Shown here piece by piece: positions 16,009-23,596 of a stretch of DNA of 23,596 bases (its first letter is position 1; the number at the start of each line of letters is the position of its first letter). A program made the translations under genes and the position numbers. The notes beneath the pieces are model-generated. The model worked only from the letters and a program-made list of their open reading frames with translations, did no database searches and was not told where the DNA came from. Source of the DNA: Longimicrobium sp. (GTDB lineage: Bacteria; Gemmatimonadota; Gemmatimonadetes; Longimicrobiales; Longimicrobiaceae). The stretch covers positions 2,950 to 26,545 of the forward strand of contig JAUJMI010000006.1 in assembly GCA_030446945.1 (NCBI GenBank), in the 5' to 3' direction.

Positions 16009-16807
16009 ATGCCGGCGGAACGGGTGTGGAGGCGGGCGAGGCGCGCGCTCGGTGCCGGCTCGGCGAGGAGCGCGCGCGACTACCTCCGCGGCGGGGTGTT
16101 CAAGAGCCGCCACTGGGGGGGAGAGGTGGTGGAGGTGCCCCATCTGCTCCTACCGCGGGCCGTTCGCGGGCGTGGAGCGCCCGCGGGGACGCCGGCGGTT
16201 CGCGGCCTGCCCGAGCTGCGGTGCGTTGGAGCGCCACCGGCTCCAGGCGCTGGTGATGCGGGAAGTGCTCCGCGGAATCGACACCTCCCGGCCTGCGTTC
16301 GTCCATTTCGCCCCGGAGGGATTCTTTCGCCAGGCGTGGCGCCCGCGCTTTGGGACGTACCTCACCGCGGATCTAGAGCGGGACGACGTTGCGCTGAACG
16401 CGGACCTGTGCCGGCTCCCCTTCCCGGACGGATCGCTCGACGTGGTGTTCGCGTCCCACGTGCTTGAGCACATCCGGGAAGACGAGCGCGCCATCGCGGA
16501 GATCGGGCGGGTGCTTCGCCCCGGCGGCATGGCCGTGCTCCCCGTTCCGCTCGTCGGCCATACGACGGTGGAGTACCCGGAGGCGAATCCCTACGTCTGG
16601 CATCACTGGCGCGCGCCGGGCCGCGACTACTTCGCGAGGTTCCAGAAGCACTTCCGCGAAGTCCGCGAGTACACTTCCAACGTGTTCCACGAGCACCAGC
16701 TCTACGTCTACGAGGACATGACCGGCTGGCCTACCGCCGAAGCCCCGCTTCGCGAGCGCGCGGATGGAGCCAGGCACGAGGATGCCGTGCCGGTGTGCGT
16801 GAAGTGA
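16009..16807 (+). pseudogene. Zinc-ribbon class I methyltransferase with a G-tract frameshift
   Basis: The N-terminal 37 or so residues (YLRGGVFKSRHWG) are in one frame and the rest is in the next. One G too many in the seven-G run 16115-16121 explains the shift. After it comes a two-CxxC zinc ribbon (RCPICSYRGPF and FAACPSCGALERHR). A Methyltransf_11-like domain follows, with LTADLERDDVALNADLCRLP, SHVLEHIREDERAIAEIGRV and LRPGGMAVLPVPL. Corrected length is about 265 residues. ATG 16009 directly follows the previous stop; GTG 16024 is another candidate start. Methyltransferases of this arrangement are common in polysaccharide loci, so a role in modifying a sugar is likely but not shown. The downstream GT4 start overlaps its stop by four bases. 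Confidence 0.8.
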
Positions 16808-17955
16808 AGCGGATCACTCTGATCGCCTCCGACCTTTCGCAGAACGCCCTCAGCCGGGCGCACCTCCTGGCGGAGATTCTGGCTCGTGACTTCGAGGTCG
16901 AGATCGTGGGAACGCAGTTCGGAGAAGCCCTCTGGGCCGCGGCCCGGACCGGCTCGATACCCATATCGGCGGTACACGGGGCGCCGTGGCCGGCGTATGC
17001 GCTGCGCATGCGGCAGCTGCTCCAGCGGATCCGCGGCGACGTGGTCTACGCGGTCAAGCCGCTCCCCGCCAGTTTCGGGGTCGCGCTCCTGGATCGTGGA
17101 CGGACTGGACGCCCCGTCGTGCTCGACGTGGATGACGACGAGCTCGCGTTCCGCCCGCCCGCCACGATCCGGCGCCCGCGCAGCGTGGCGTCGAGCATCG
17201 GCCATCCGAACGGCCGCTACTGGGCGCGGCGCATGATCGCCCGCATCCCTTCCGCCGACGCCGTGACCGTCGCCAGCTGGGGGCTGCAGCGCCGCTTCGG
17301 GGGCGTGTTCGTCCCCCACGCCAAAGACACGGAGCGCCTTCGCCCGCGCCCGGAACGCCGCTACGCCGCGAAAGCGCGGCTCGGCGTCGCCGGGCGCCGG
17401 GTGGTGATGTTCATGGGGACCCCGCGCGCCCACAAGGGCATCGAGGACGTCGCCGAGGCGATGCTTCGCCTCAGGCACGACGCCGTGTTCGTGGTCGCCG
17501 GCGCCGACTCCGCCGACGGGTACGTCCGCGCGCTTATGAACCGCTTCCCCGCCATCGTCTTCCACCCGCCCTACGCGCTGGAGGAAGCTCCCTTCCTGCT
17601 GCAGGCCGCCGACGCCGTCGTCGTGCCGCAGCGGCTGCGGGCCGAATCGGTGGTGCAGATGCCGGGCAAGCTGCTGGAGGCCATGGCCATGGCGAAGCCC
17701 ATCGTCTCGACCGCCGTCTCCGACATCCCGCGCATCCTGGCGGACGGCCGCGGGCACGTGGTCGCACCCGGCGCCCCCGCGGCGATCGCGGCGGCGCTGG
17801 ACCGGATCTTCGACTTTCCCGAGGAGGCGGCGCGGATGGGGCGGCTCGCGCGGGCGTGGTGCATCGAGAACGCGAGCTACGACAGCACCCGCGAGACGCT
17901 CCACGAGGTGATCGCGAACGTCCTCACGGCGGCCGAGCCGCGCCGGTGTCGATGA
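16804..17955 (+). CDS. Glycosyltransferase family 4
   Basis: A 383-residue GT-B enzyme. The N-terminal domain opens with KRITLIASDLSQNALSRAHL and includes a DVDDDELAF acidic patch. The C-terminal donor domain has VVMFMGTPRAHKGIEDVAEA near residue 200 and the EX7E-like region SVVQMPGKLLEAMAMAKPIV near 281-300, followed by STAVSDIPRIL. The GTG at 16804 overlaps the preceding TGA as GTGA, so I prefer it; GTG 16795 would add three residues. Its own stop overlaps the start of the WecA-like gene as ATGA. That tight coupling supports a role in early assembly of the lipid-linked unit. Donor and acceptor sugars are unknown. Confidence 0.9.
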   Translation: MKRITLIASDLSQNALSRAHLLAEILARDFEVEIVGTQFGEALWAAARTGSIPISAVHGAPWPAYALRMRQLLQRIRGDVVYAVKPLPASFGVALLDRGRTGRPVVLDVDDDELAFRPPATIRRPRSVASSIGHPNGRYWARRMIARIPSADAVTVASWGLQRRFGGVFVPHAKDTERLRPRPERRYAAKARLGVAGRRVVMFMGTPRAHKGIEDVAEAMLRLRHDAVFVVAGADSADGYVRALMNRFPAIVFHPPYALEEAPFLLQAADAVVVPQRLRAESVVQMPGKLLEAMAMAKPIVSTAVSDIPRILADGRGHVVAPGAPAAIAAALDRIFDFPEEAARMGRLARAWCIENASYDSTRETLHEVIANVLTAAEPRRCR

Positions 17956-18980
17956 CGATCGCGCTCCTCGTTCCGCTCGCCGCGCTGGTCGCCAGCTTCC
18001 TGCTGACGCGGTGCGTGCTCGGGTACGCGATCCGGCGGGCGATCCTGGACTTCCCCAACCACCGCAGCTCCCACGATGCGCCCACGCCGCGGGGGGGCGG
18101 GCTGGGAATCGCCATCCCCGTGCTGGCCGGCACCGCGGTGCTGGGGCTGGCCGGGCTCATCCCCTCCCGCCTCGCCCTCGCCGTCCTGGGCGGCACCCTG
18201 GTGGCCGCGGTGGGATGGATGGACGACACCCGCCGCTTCCACGGGCGGATGCTAGGGACGCGGGTGCTGGTCTACCTGGCGGCCGCCATCTGGGGGTGCG
18301 CCTGGGTCGGCCGCCTCCCGTCCCTGAACGTGGGTACCGCGCGCCTCCAGCTAGGGTGGGCCGGGGACCTGCTCGCGGTGATCGGCGTGGTTTGGATGGT
18401 CTGCCTGTTCAACTTCATGGACGGGATCGACGGGATCTCGGGGGCGGAGGCCACGGTCGCCGGCCTGTGGGGGGGCGCGCTCCTCTGGCTTTCGGGGAGC
18501 CCCGACCTCGCCGTCCTCTCGCTGCTGGTGGGCGGCGCCGCCGCGGGGTTCCTGGTGTGGAACTGGGCGCCGGCCCGAATCTTCATGGGGGACGTGGGGA
18601 GCTGCCTGCTCGGGTTCTGCTTTGCGCTCATCGCGCTGGCGTCCGAGCACGCGGGCGCGGTGCCGCTGCTGGTGTGGATGATCCTGCTGGGGGTGTTCGT
18701 CTTCGATGCCACCGTCACGCTGCTGCGCCGCGTCGCGCGCGGGGAGCGCTGGCACGAGGCGCACCGGAGCCACGCCTACCAGCGCGCCGTGCAATCCGGC
18801 CTGAGCCACGGCCAGGTGAGCGCGAGCGTGACGCTGACCAACCTCGCGCTCGGCGGGCTCGCCACGGCGGCGTGGAGGTGGCCTTCGCTCCTCCTCCCCT
18901 GCCTGCTGGCGGCGATCGTCCTGCTCACGGCAATCTATGCCTGGGTGGAGCGCAGGGCACCGATGAAGCGGGTCCAGTGA
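17952..18980 (+). CDS. WecA/WbpL-type undecaprenyl-phosphate sugar-1-phosphate transferase
   Basis: A 342-residue integral membrane enzyme of the MraY/WecA/WbpL family, with about ten hydrophobic helices. Family motifs are clear: the cytoplasmic DD pair at 91-92 (GWMDDTRRFHGRM), NFMDGIDGISG at 154-164, GDVGS at 213-217, and the HRSHAYQR carbohydrate-recognition loop at 271-278. It should start the repeat unit by moving a HexNAc-1-phosphate (GlcNAc, QuiNAc or FucNAc type) from a UDP-sugar onto undecaprenyl phosphate at the cytoplasmic face. WbpL-like members often sit with sugar-nucleotide reductases, as here. The start ATG 17952 overlaps the GT4 stop (ATGA), and the stop overlaps the next gene (GTGA). 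The precise donor sugar is not readable from sequence. Confidence 0.93.
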   Translation: MTIALLVPLAALVASFLLTRCVLGYAIRRAILDFPNHRSSHDAPTPRGGGLGIAIPVLAGTAVLGLAGLIPSRLALAVLGGTLVAAVGWMDDTRRFHGRMLGTRVLVYLAAAIWGCAWVGRLPSLNVGTARLQLGWAGDLLAVIGVVWMVCLFNFMDGIDGISGAEATVAGLWGGALLWLSGSPDLAVLSLLVGGAAAGFLVWNWAPARIFMGDVGSCLLGFCFALIALASEHAGAVPLLVWMILLGVFVFDATVTLLRRVARGERWHEAHRSHAYQRAVQSGLSHGQVSASVTLTNLALGGLATAAWRWPSLLLPCLLAAIVLLTAIYAWVERRAPMKRVQ

Positions 18981-19873
18981 CGAGGGTCCTGGTCGTCGGC
19001 GGCACCGGCATGCTGGGCCACAAGCTGGTGCAGGTGCTGGGCGCCGACCTCGCGCTGGACCTGCACGCCACGGTGCGGCGCGCCCCGCCTCCGGAGCTCG
19101 CGGGCGGACGGGTGACGTACCACCCGGGCGTGGAGGTGGCGTACGGGTCGCCGCGCGTGCGCGAGGTGCTGGAGGCGCTCCGGCCGGACGTGGTGGTGAA
19201 CGCCGTGGGCGCCATCAAGCAAAAGGATCTCCACTTGGCGGCGGACGAGACCCTCTTCCTGAACGGCGCCTTCCCGCACCTCCTGGCGCTCCACAACCCC
19301 GGCGGGCGCGTGATCCACGTCTCCACCGACTGCGTGTTCCGGGGCGACCGCGGAGGGTACACGGAGGCCGAGCGCCCGGACGCGGAGGACCTGTACGGCC
19401 GCTCCAAGGCGATGGGCGAGGTCGACTACGGCCGCCACCTGACGCTGCGCACCTCCATCATCGGCCCGGAGCTCTCGGCGCACCTGGGGCTCCTCGGCTG
19501 GTTCTTCTCGCAGCCGCGCGGGTCGGTGCTGCGCGGCTTCACCCACGCCATCTACAGCGGCCTCCCCACCGTCGTCCTCAGCCGCACCATCCACCGCCTG
19601 ATCCGCGACACGGCTCCGCTCTCGGGCATCTACCACGTCGCGAGCGAGCCCATCGACAAGAACACGCTGCTCCAGCGCCTGAACGAGGCGCTGGAGCTGG
19701 GCCACACCATCCTCCCGGACGACTCCCTCCGCATCGACCGCTCGCTTGACGACCGGCGGTTCCGCGAGGCCACGGGCACCCCCCGGCCGTCCTGGAGCGA
19801 GCTGGTGGCGGAAGTGGCCGACGATGTCCGTCTGTACTCGAGCGTCTACCCGGCGCTGCGGGGCTGGCCCTGA
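18977..19873 (+). CDS. RmlD-like NDP-sugar 4-keto reductase (SDR family)
   Basis: A 298-residue Rossmann-fold reductase. It has the cofactor motif GGTGMLG at 8-14, STDCVF at 116-121, and the catalytic YGRSK at 140-144 (Tyr140, Lys144). Ordinary RmlD makes dTDP-L-rhamnose. The stretch LRTSIIGPE with SGLPTVVLSRTIHRL further on recalls reductases acting on UDP-2-acetamido-4-keto-L-sugars (WbvR-like). The FnlC-type 2-epimerase at 23140 supports that, and no rmlA, rmlB or rmlC gene is visible here. This substrate assignment is inference. The start GTG 18977 overlaps the preceding TGA as GTGA, so translation is coupled to the initiating transferase. The protein is cytoplasmic, with no signal peptide. 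Confidence 0.88.
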   Translation: MTRVLVVGGTGMLGHKLVQVLGADLALDLHATVRRAPPPELAGGRVTYHPGVEVAYGSPRVREVLEALRPDVVVNAVGAIKQKDLHLAADETLFLNGAFPHLLALHNPGGRVIHVSTDCVFRGDRGGYTEAERPDAEDLYGRSKAMGEVDYGRHLTLRTSIIGPELSAHLGLLGWFFSQPRGSVLRGFTHAIYSGLPTVVLSRTIHRLIRDTAPLSGIYHVASEPIDKNTLLQRLNEALELGHTILPDDSLRIDRSLDDRRFREATGTPRPSWSELVAEVADDVRLYSSVYPALRGWP

Positions 19874-19891
19874 TTTTCCCGACGAGGCGCG

Positions 19892-20752
19892 ATGACCCTG
19901 CAGATACGAGCCCGACTCCCGCAGCCGCTTCGTGCCGCGCTCCGCACGGCGTACCGGGCGGCCACCGCACCCTCGGACCTCGTGGCCGTCCGCGAGCTTG
20001 CGCGTGCCCCGAATCCCGACGCGGCGCGCATCGCCGATGCCCTTCGTGCGGTGAAGAAGCCGCTGCCTGGCAGCGAGCAGGCGAGGATCGATGCGATCGA
20101 GCAGGCGCGCACCCGCATGGAGCGGCGGGCGGACCCGCTCGTCGACGGCAGCCTGAACGTACCTCCGGGCTACGACGTCGGGGTCACGGTCAGCCAGGCC
20201 TGCAGCGCGAGCAAACCGCTGTTTGCCGCGCTCCTTCTCTACCACCTGGCGAAGCGGTTCCGCCCCGGGACCGCGCTGGAGCTTGGGACCAACGTCGGCA
20301 TCTCGTCGGCCTACATCGCCGCTGGGCTCCAGGGCCGGGAGCGGCTGACGACCCTGGAGGTGTCACCGTACCGGCTTCGGCTCGCGCGAGAGGTGCACGC
20401 CAGGCTGGGTCTGGCGAACATCGGCTACCGGCAGGGTCTCTTCGTGGAGACGCTCGGGCCCGCGCTTCAGGAGATCGGTTCGCCGGACCTGGTGTTCATC
20501 GACGGCCACCACCAGTACGAGCCGACACTGGCGTACTTCGAAGCCATTTGGCCCCATGCGCGCCCCGGCGCCCTCTTCATCTTCGACGACATCCGGTGGT
20601 CGCAGGGAATGCGGCGGGCCTGGGCGAAGCTCCGGGAGGACGAGCGTTTCGCGCTGGTGGTGGACGTGGGCGTGCTGGGATTGTGCGTCGGCCGGGCGCC
20701 GGGGGTATCCGGGCGATACCAGTCGCGCCGCATGTACTCGATCGTGCGTTGA
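19892..20752 (+). CDS. Class I SAM-dependent methyltransferase (Methyltransf_24-like)
   Basis: A 286-residue cytoplasmic enzyme, last gene of the plus-strand operon. The first 90 residues are a helical Arg/Ala-rich region. SAM motif I is TALELGTNVGISSAYIAAGL, near residues 127-146. The acidic motif LTTLEVSPYRLRLAREVHAR follows. LVFIDGHHQYEPTLAYFEA near 195-213 and FIFDDIRWSQGMRRAW near 227-242 resemble metal-assisted O-methyltransferases. It starts at ATG 19892, 18 bases after the reductase stop, with GAGG four bases upstream. A role in capping or decorating the glycan is plausible. It converges with the minus-strand operon across 116 bases in which I see no convincing terminator hairpin. Confidence 0.88.
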   Translation: MTLQIRARLPQPLRAALRTAYRAATAPSDLVAVRELARAPNPDAARIADALRAVKKPLPGSEQARIDAIEQARTRMERRADPLVDGSLNVPPGYDVGVTVSQACSASKPLFAALLLYHLAKRFRPGTALELGTNVGISSAYIAAGLQGRERLTTLEVSPYRLRLAREVHARLGLANIGYRQGLFVETLGPALQEIGSPDLVFIDGHHQYEPTLAYFEAIWPHARPGALFIFDDIRWSQGMRRAWAKLREDERFALVVDVGVLGLCVGRAPGVSGRYQSRRMYSIVR

Positions 20753-20868
20753 CGGACGGGACCGCTCCCGGGGCGGCTCACCGCGCAGCCGGCACGCACG
20801 GGAGCGCCAGCGCCGTTGCGTCCGGAGTGTGACCTGCCAGCGGATGTGGAGGGAGTACGGAGCCGCAG

Positions 20869-22146
20869 TTACCTGGCACCTGGCGCTGGGCCTTGGGCAC
20901 TTCCCGGCGCCACCTCGCGCATCCACCGCTCCAGGCGGGTCGTGAGGCGCTCCCGCTCGAAGTGCTCCAGGAAGTAGCCGCGTCCGCGGAAACCCATGGC
21001 GGCGCGCTCCTCGGCGGAGAGGGCGCGCAGCGCGAGCACGGCGTCGGCCAGGGCGAGCGGGTCTTCGGCGGGGCAGCTGAGGCCCGCGCCGGATTCCATC
21101 ACCACGCGCGCACCCTCGCCGTCCATGCCCGCGATCAGTGGGCGGGCGCAGGCGAGGTAGGACTGGATCTTGGCCGGGAGCGTGTACGCGTACACCGGGG
21201 CGCGCCGCAGCGAGGCCAGCAGCACGTCCGCGTGCGCAAAGAAGTGCGGCATGCGCTCCGCCGGATGGCGCCCCATCAGGTGAACCACGGGTTGCAGCCC
21301 CCGCTGGCGTACCTGCTCCTCCACCCACCCCCGCATCCGCCCGTCCCCCACGACGATCCAGTGGATGTCGCCCTCGCCGCGCAGCAACTCGGCCGCAGCC
21401 AGCAGCGTGGGGAAGTCCTGCGAGGTGCCGATGTTCCCGGCCACCATCACCCGGAAGCCCGACGGGAGGGGTGGAACGCCCTCGGTCTGGTGGGGAGAGA
21501 GCGGACGGTAGAACGGCTCGGCGGACTGGGGGAAGTACCGCACGCGCGCCTCGCCCCCGGCCAGCTCCGAAACCGGGCGCAGGAACCCCTCCGACGACAC
21601 CAGCACGCGGTCGCTGCCGCGGTAGATGCGCCGCGCCAGCCGCCGCACCGCGGCCAGCACGACTTCGGACGAGACGACGCCGGTGTCCCTGAGAACCTCC
21701 GGCCAGGGGTCCAGCACCCAGAACAGCAGCGCCGCGCCCGTGATCCGCTTGAGCACGAGCGCGGGGATGCCCACCGTCACCGGCGACACCTCGAAGACCA
21801 GGATCACGTCGTAGTCGCCCCGCGCCGCCAGCGGACCCAGCACGCTGGCGGAGAGGGCGAACGAGGCATAGTTGAGCGCCAGGCGCATCCCCCGTGCGCG
21901 CCCGCGCGTCAGCAGCGGCACGCGCCGAACGCGGATGCCGTGGTAGCTTTCCTCGCGGGGGCGTAGCGGGCTGTACCCCGGGTAGGCGCGCCCCTCGGGG
22001 TAGTTGGGAATACCAGTGAGGACCTCGACGTGGTGCCCGCGCTCCTGCAGCGCCAGCGCCAAGTCGTTGATGCGGAAGTCCTCCGGCCAGAAGTACTGCG
22101 AGAGGACGAGGATCCGCAACGGGCGCTCGCCGGCGGGCGGGGTCAT
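20869..22146 (-). CDS. WbuB-like glycosyltransferase family 4
   Basis: A 425-residue GT-B enzyme. The N-terminus LRILVLSQYFWPEDFRINDL and the NYPEGRAYPGYSP loop are typical of the WbuB-like subgroup. So is LLFWVLDPWPEVLRDTGVV, near residue 150. The C-terminal domain includes RVMVAGNIGTSQDFPTLLAA and YTLPAKIQSYLACARPLIAG. In the E. coli O26-type arrangement, WbuB follows the fnlABC genes and is thought to transfer L-FucNAc. Here the gene also follows a FnlC-type epimerase and a reductase, so it may transfer the amino-deoxy sugar they make; that is inference. The start is ATG 22146, which overlaps the upstream TGA as ATGA. It ends with TAA 20869 and is the last gene of the operon. Confidence 0.9.
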   Translation of the reverse strand: MTPPAGERPLRILVLSQYFWPEDFRINDLALALQERGHHVEVLTGIPNYPEGRAYPGYSPLRPREESYHGIRVRRVPLLTRGRARGMRLALNYASFALSASVLGPLAARGDYDVILVFEVSPVTVGIPALVLKRITGAALLFWVLDPWPEVLRDTGVVSSEVVLAAVRRLARRIYRGSDRVLVSSEGFLRPVSELAGGEARVRYFPQSAEPFYRPLSPHQTEGVPPLPSGFRVMVAGNIGTSQDFPTLLAAAELLRGEGDIHWIVVGDGRMRGWVEEQVRQRGLQPVVHLMGRHPAERMPHFFAHADVLLASLRRAPVYAYTLPAKIQSYLACARPLIAGMDGEGARVVMESGAGLSCPAEDPLALADAVLALRALSAEERAAMGFRGRGYFLEHFERERLTTRLERWMREVAPGSAQGPAPGAR

Positions 22147-23147
22147 GCGCGCGGGTGGACGGCGCGGTACCACGACGCCGCGTCCGCCATCCCCTCCGCC
22201 ATGGTGTAGCGCGGCGCCCACCCCAGTCGGCGGAGCGCGGACACGTCCACGCACAGTGAGCCGGTCAGGCGCTCCAGCGCGCTCGTGGTGAGCGGCACCG
22301 GCAGGGCGCGCCCGACGACGTCCCCCGCGCGCGCGGCGAGACGGGCGAACGTCCGCGGGCAGGGAACGATGCGGGCGGGCCTCTCCAGCGCCGCGGCGAT
22401 GCGGCGCACCAGCTCCGGCGTGGAGACGTCATCGTCGTCGCTCACGAAAAGGGTGGCGTCACGGGCCGCCGGGGCGGTGAGCACCGTCTCGATGGCGGCC
22501 ACCACGTTGCCGGCGTAGGCCAGGCTGCGCCGGTTGCAGATGCCGCCCACGGGCACCGGCACGCCGCGGTCCACCGTGCGAAAGAGGCGCAGCATGTTGG
22601 CCCGCAGCCCCGCGCCGTAGAGCAGCGGGAGCCGGAGGACGGGCGCGTGGATCCCGGCCGCCTCCTCCCGCACCACCTGCTCCGCCTCCAGCTTGCTGAC
22701 GCCGTACGCGTCCGCGGGGCGCGCGGGGACCTCCTCGGTCCAGCACTCCGGGCTCCCCTCCCCCACCGCTTTCACCGAGCTGGCGTTGACGAAACGCGTG
22801 GCGCCCGCGTCCAGCGCCTCACGCAGCAGGACCCGCGTCCCCTCGACGTTCACCCAGCCGAACCGGTCCAATGGATCCGCGGCGGAGTCGCGCAGCACGT
22901 GCGTGCGCGCGGCGAGGTGGACGACCGCATCGACGCCCCTGCAAGCCGCACGGAGCGCCGCGCGGTCCGAGAGATCGGCTGCGCGCACCTGGCGGACGCC
23001 GGCGGGGAGGCCGGCGTGCTCGCTCCGCACCAGCGCGCGCACCGCCACACCCATCTTCAGGAGCCCCTCCACCACGTACGCGCCCAGGAAGCCGGTGGCG
23101 CCCGTCACCAGCACGGAGCCCGGAAGCGACAGCCGCTCCTCAGGCAT
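22143..23147 (-). CDS. NAD-dependent epimerase/dehydratase (extended SDR) for NDP-sugars
   Basis: A 334-residue Rossmann-fold protein. It has VLVTGATGFLGAYV at 12-25, VVHLAARTHV near 75, NASSVKAVGE with Ser124, and YGVSK with Tyr148 and Lys152. It fits UDP-glucose 4-epimerase-like and WbpV-like 4-keto reductases. The nearby WbpL-type transferase and FnlC-type epimerase favour an amino-deoxy sugar such as QuiNAc. The active site does not distinguish epimerase from reductase. The gene starts eight bases inside the end of the FnlC-like gene and its stop overlaps the GT4 start, so three genes form one operon. No Shine-Dalgarno is visible, consistent with coupled translation. Confidence 0.88.
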   Translation of the reverse strand: MPEERLSLPGSVLVTGATGFLGAYVVEGLLKMGVAVRALVRSEHAGLPAGVRQVRAADLSDRAALRAACRGVDAVVHLAARTHVLRDSAADPLDRFGWVNVEGTRVLLREALDAGATRFVNASSVKAVGEGSPECWTEEVPARPADAYGVSKLEAEQVVREEAAGIHAPVLRLPLLYGAGLRANMLRLFRTVDRGVPVPVGGICNRRSLAYAGNVVAAIETVLTAPAARDATLFVSDDDDVSTPELVRRIAAALERPARIVPCPRTFARLAARAGDVVGRALPVPLTTSALERLTGSLCVDVSALRRLGWAPRYTMAEGMADAASWYRAVHPRA

Positions 23148-23596
23148 CGAACCAGACGGTGCGGCGCACGTACCGGGTGTAGCTCAGGATGATGCGCACC
23201 ACCTTGAGCGACACGGTCTCGGTGTCGTAGTCCGGCACCAGCGCGGGGCGGCGCTCCGCGTGCTGCTCGGTGACGACCCGTATCGCGCGCAGCACCTCGT
23301 CCGGCTCCAGGCCGCACATCACCAGCGTCCCCTCGTCCATCCCCTCCGGCCGCTCGTGGGCCTCGCGGATGGCGACGGCGGGAAAGCCGAGCACGGACGA
23401 CTCCTCCGTGATCGTCCCGCTGTCCGAGACCACGCAGAACGCGCCCCGCTGAAGGCGCACGTAGTCGAAGAAGCCGAGCGGCTTCAGCAGCCGCACGCGC
23501 GGGGCCAGCCGCACCGCCCCCGCCGCGTCGATGCGCGCCCGCGTGCGTGGATGCGCGGAGAAGATGACGGGACGGTCCAGCCCCTCCGCCATCGCG
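23140..23596 (-). CDS. UDP-HexNAc 2-epimerase, FnlC/WbjD type (5' part outside window)
   Basis: Only the last 151 residues are in the window, and the frame is open through its edge. FFDYVRLQRGAFCVVSDSGT followed by ITEESSVLGFPAVAIREAHE and RPEGMDEGTLVMCGLEPDEV is characteristic of non-hydrolysing UDP-N-acetylglucosamine 2-epimerase-fold proteins. It is closest in style to FnlC/WbjD/CapG, which complete UDP-L-FucNAc or UDP-L-QuiNAc synthesis after C4 reduction. The SDSG and EE residues bind and act on the UDP-sugar in this fold. It precedes the SDR gene with an eight-base overlap. Plain WecB/WbpI-type epimerase activity remains possible. Its true start lies beyond 23596. Confidence 0.88.
   Translation of the reverse strand, partial: AMAEGLDRPVIFSAHPRTRARIDAAGAVRLAPRVRLLKPLGFFDYVRLQRGAFCVVSDSGTITEESSVLGFPAVAIREAHERPEGMDEGTLVMCGLEPDEVLRAIRVVTEQHAERRPALVPDYDTETVSLKVVRIILSYTRYVRRTVWFDA

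Noticed and set aside
13767..16256. An 829-codon open frame that looks like a flippase-methyltransferase fusion
   Set aside because: The middle part is low-complexity Arg/Pro/Gly from the wrong frame. The conserved protein continues in the neighbouring frame, and the two gene products rejoin only because of single-base shifts.
20753..20868. A possible bidirectional terminator between the convergent operons
   Set aside because: Short GC-rich inverted segments exist, such as CCGC/GCGG and CGGACG/CGTCCG, but they are weak or far apart and no T-tract follows on either strand.

Overview
The window is GC-rich bacterial DNA, densely coded in places, with many ATGA or GTGA start/stop overlaps. It carries a TonB-dependent-receptor-like outer-membrane protein with a carboxypeptidase-regulatory-like N-terminus. 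It also has a PadR regulator coupled to a duplicated-permease (ADOP-type) protein, short intergenic octamer repeats, and a large surface-polysaccharide locus. Together these suggest a Gram-negative chromosome, most like Gemmatimonadota (Longimicrobium-like) or perhaps Acidobacteriota. That placement is an inference from gene style, not from a marker gene.

Layout. (1) 1-3145, minus: a large outer-membrane receptor whose C-terminus lies outside the window. (2) 3517-6642, minus: a PadR repressor and an ADOP-type permease as a two-gene operon. Its promoter contains a perfect 9-bp inverted repeat, a good candidate PadR operator. (3) 6645-7151: no supported gene, only a coding-like remnant. (4) 7152-9615, minus: a cyclase/kynurenine-formamidase-like hydrolase followed by a secreted YtcJ-type amidohydrolase, probably an operon. 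(5) 9616-10158: a gene-poor stretch framed by octamer repeats in inverted orientation, one of which runs into the 3' end of the next gene. (6) 10113-20752: the polysaccharide locus. An O-antigen polymerase/ligase-type membrane protein lies on minus. Divergent from it is a long plus-strand operon: GT4, GT2, Wzx-type flippase (broken), methyltransferase (frameshifted), zinc-ribbon methyltransferase (frameshifted), GT4, WecA/WbpL-type initiating phosphosugar transferase, RmlD-like reductase, and another methyltransferase. (7) 20869-23596, minus and convergent: a FnlC/WbjD-type UDP-HexNAc 2-epimerase (cut by the window edge), an NAD-dependent epimerase/reductase, and a WbuB-like GT4.

How the genes work together. 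The locus looks like a Wzx/Wzy-type polysaccharide or O-antigen pathway. The WbpL/WecA-like enzyme would load the first sugar-phosphate on undecaprenyl phosphate. The four glycosyltransferases would extend the unit, and the methyltransferases could decorate it. The flippase would export it and the Wzy/WaaL-type protein would polymerise or ligate it. The RmlD-like reductase on one strand and the FnlC-type 2-epimerase on the other resemble steps of UDP-2-acetamido-2,6-dideoxy-L-hexose synthesis (L-RhaNAc, L-QuiNAc or L-FucNAc). The FnlA-type dehydratase is not in the window and may lie just beyond position 23596.

The most unusual features are four. One is a run of five indels, all in G tracts, plus one nonsense codon, confined to about 1.9 kb (14238-16121) of otherwise well-conserved reading frames. 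The second is a pair of back-to-back promoters at 11423-11485, which leaves the first GT4 gene with no ordinary start codon except an AUC behind an ideal Shine-Dalgarno. The third is the palindrome built into the padR promoter. The fourth is the octamer-repeat-bounded segment at 9711-10158. I did not see a CRISPR array, insertion sequence, tRNA or rRNA.
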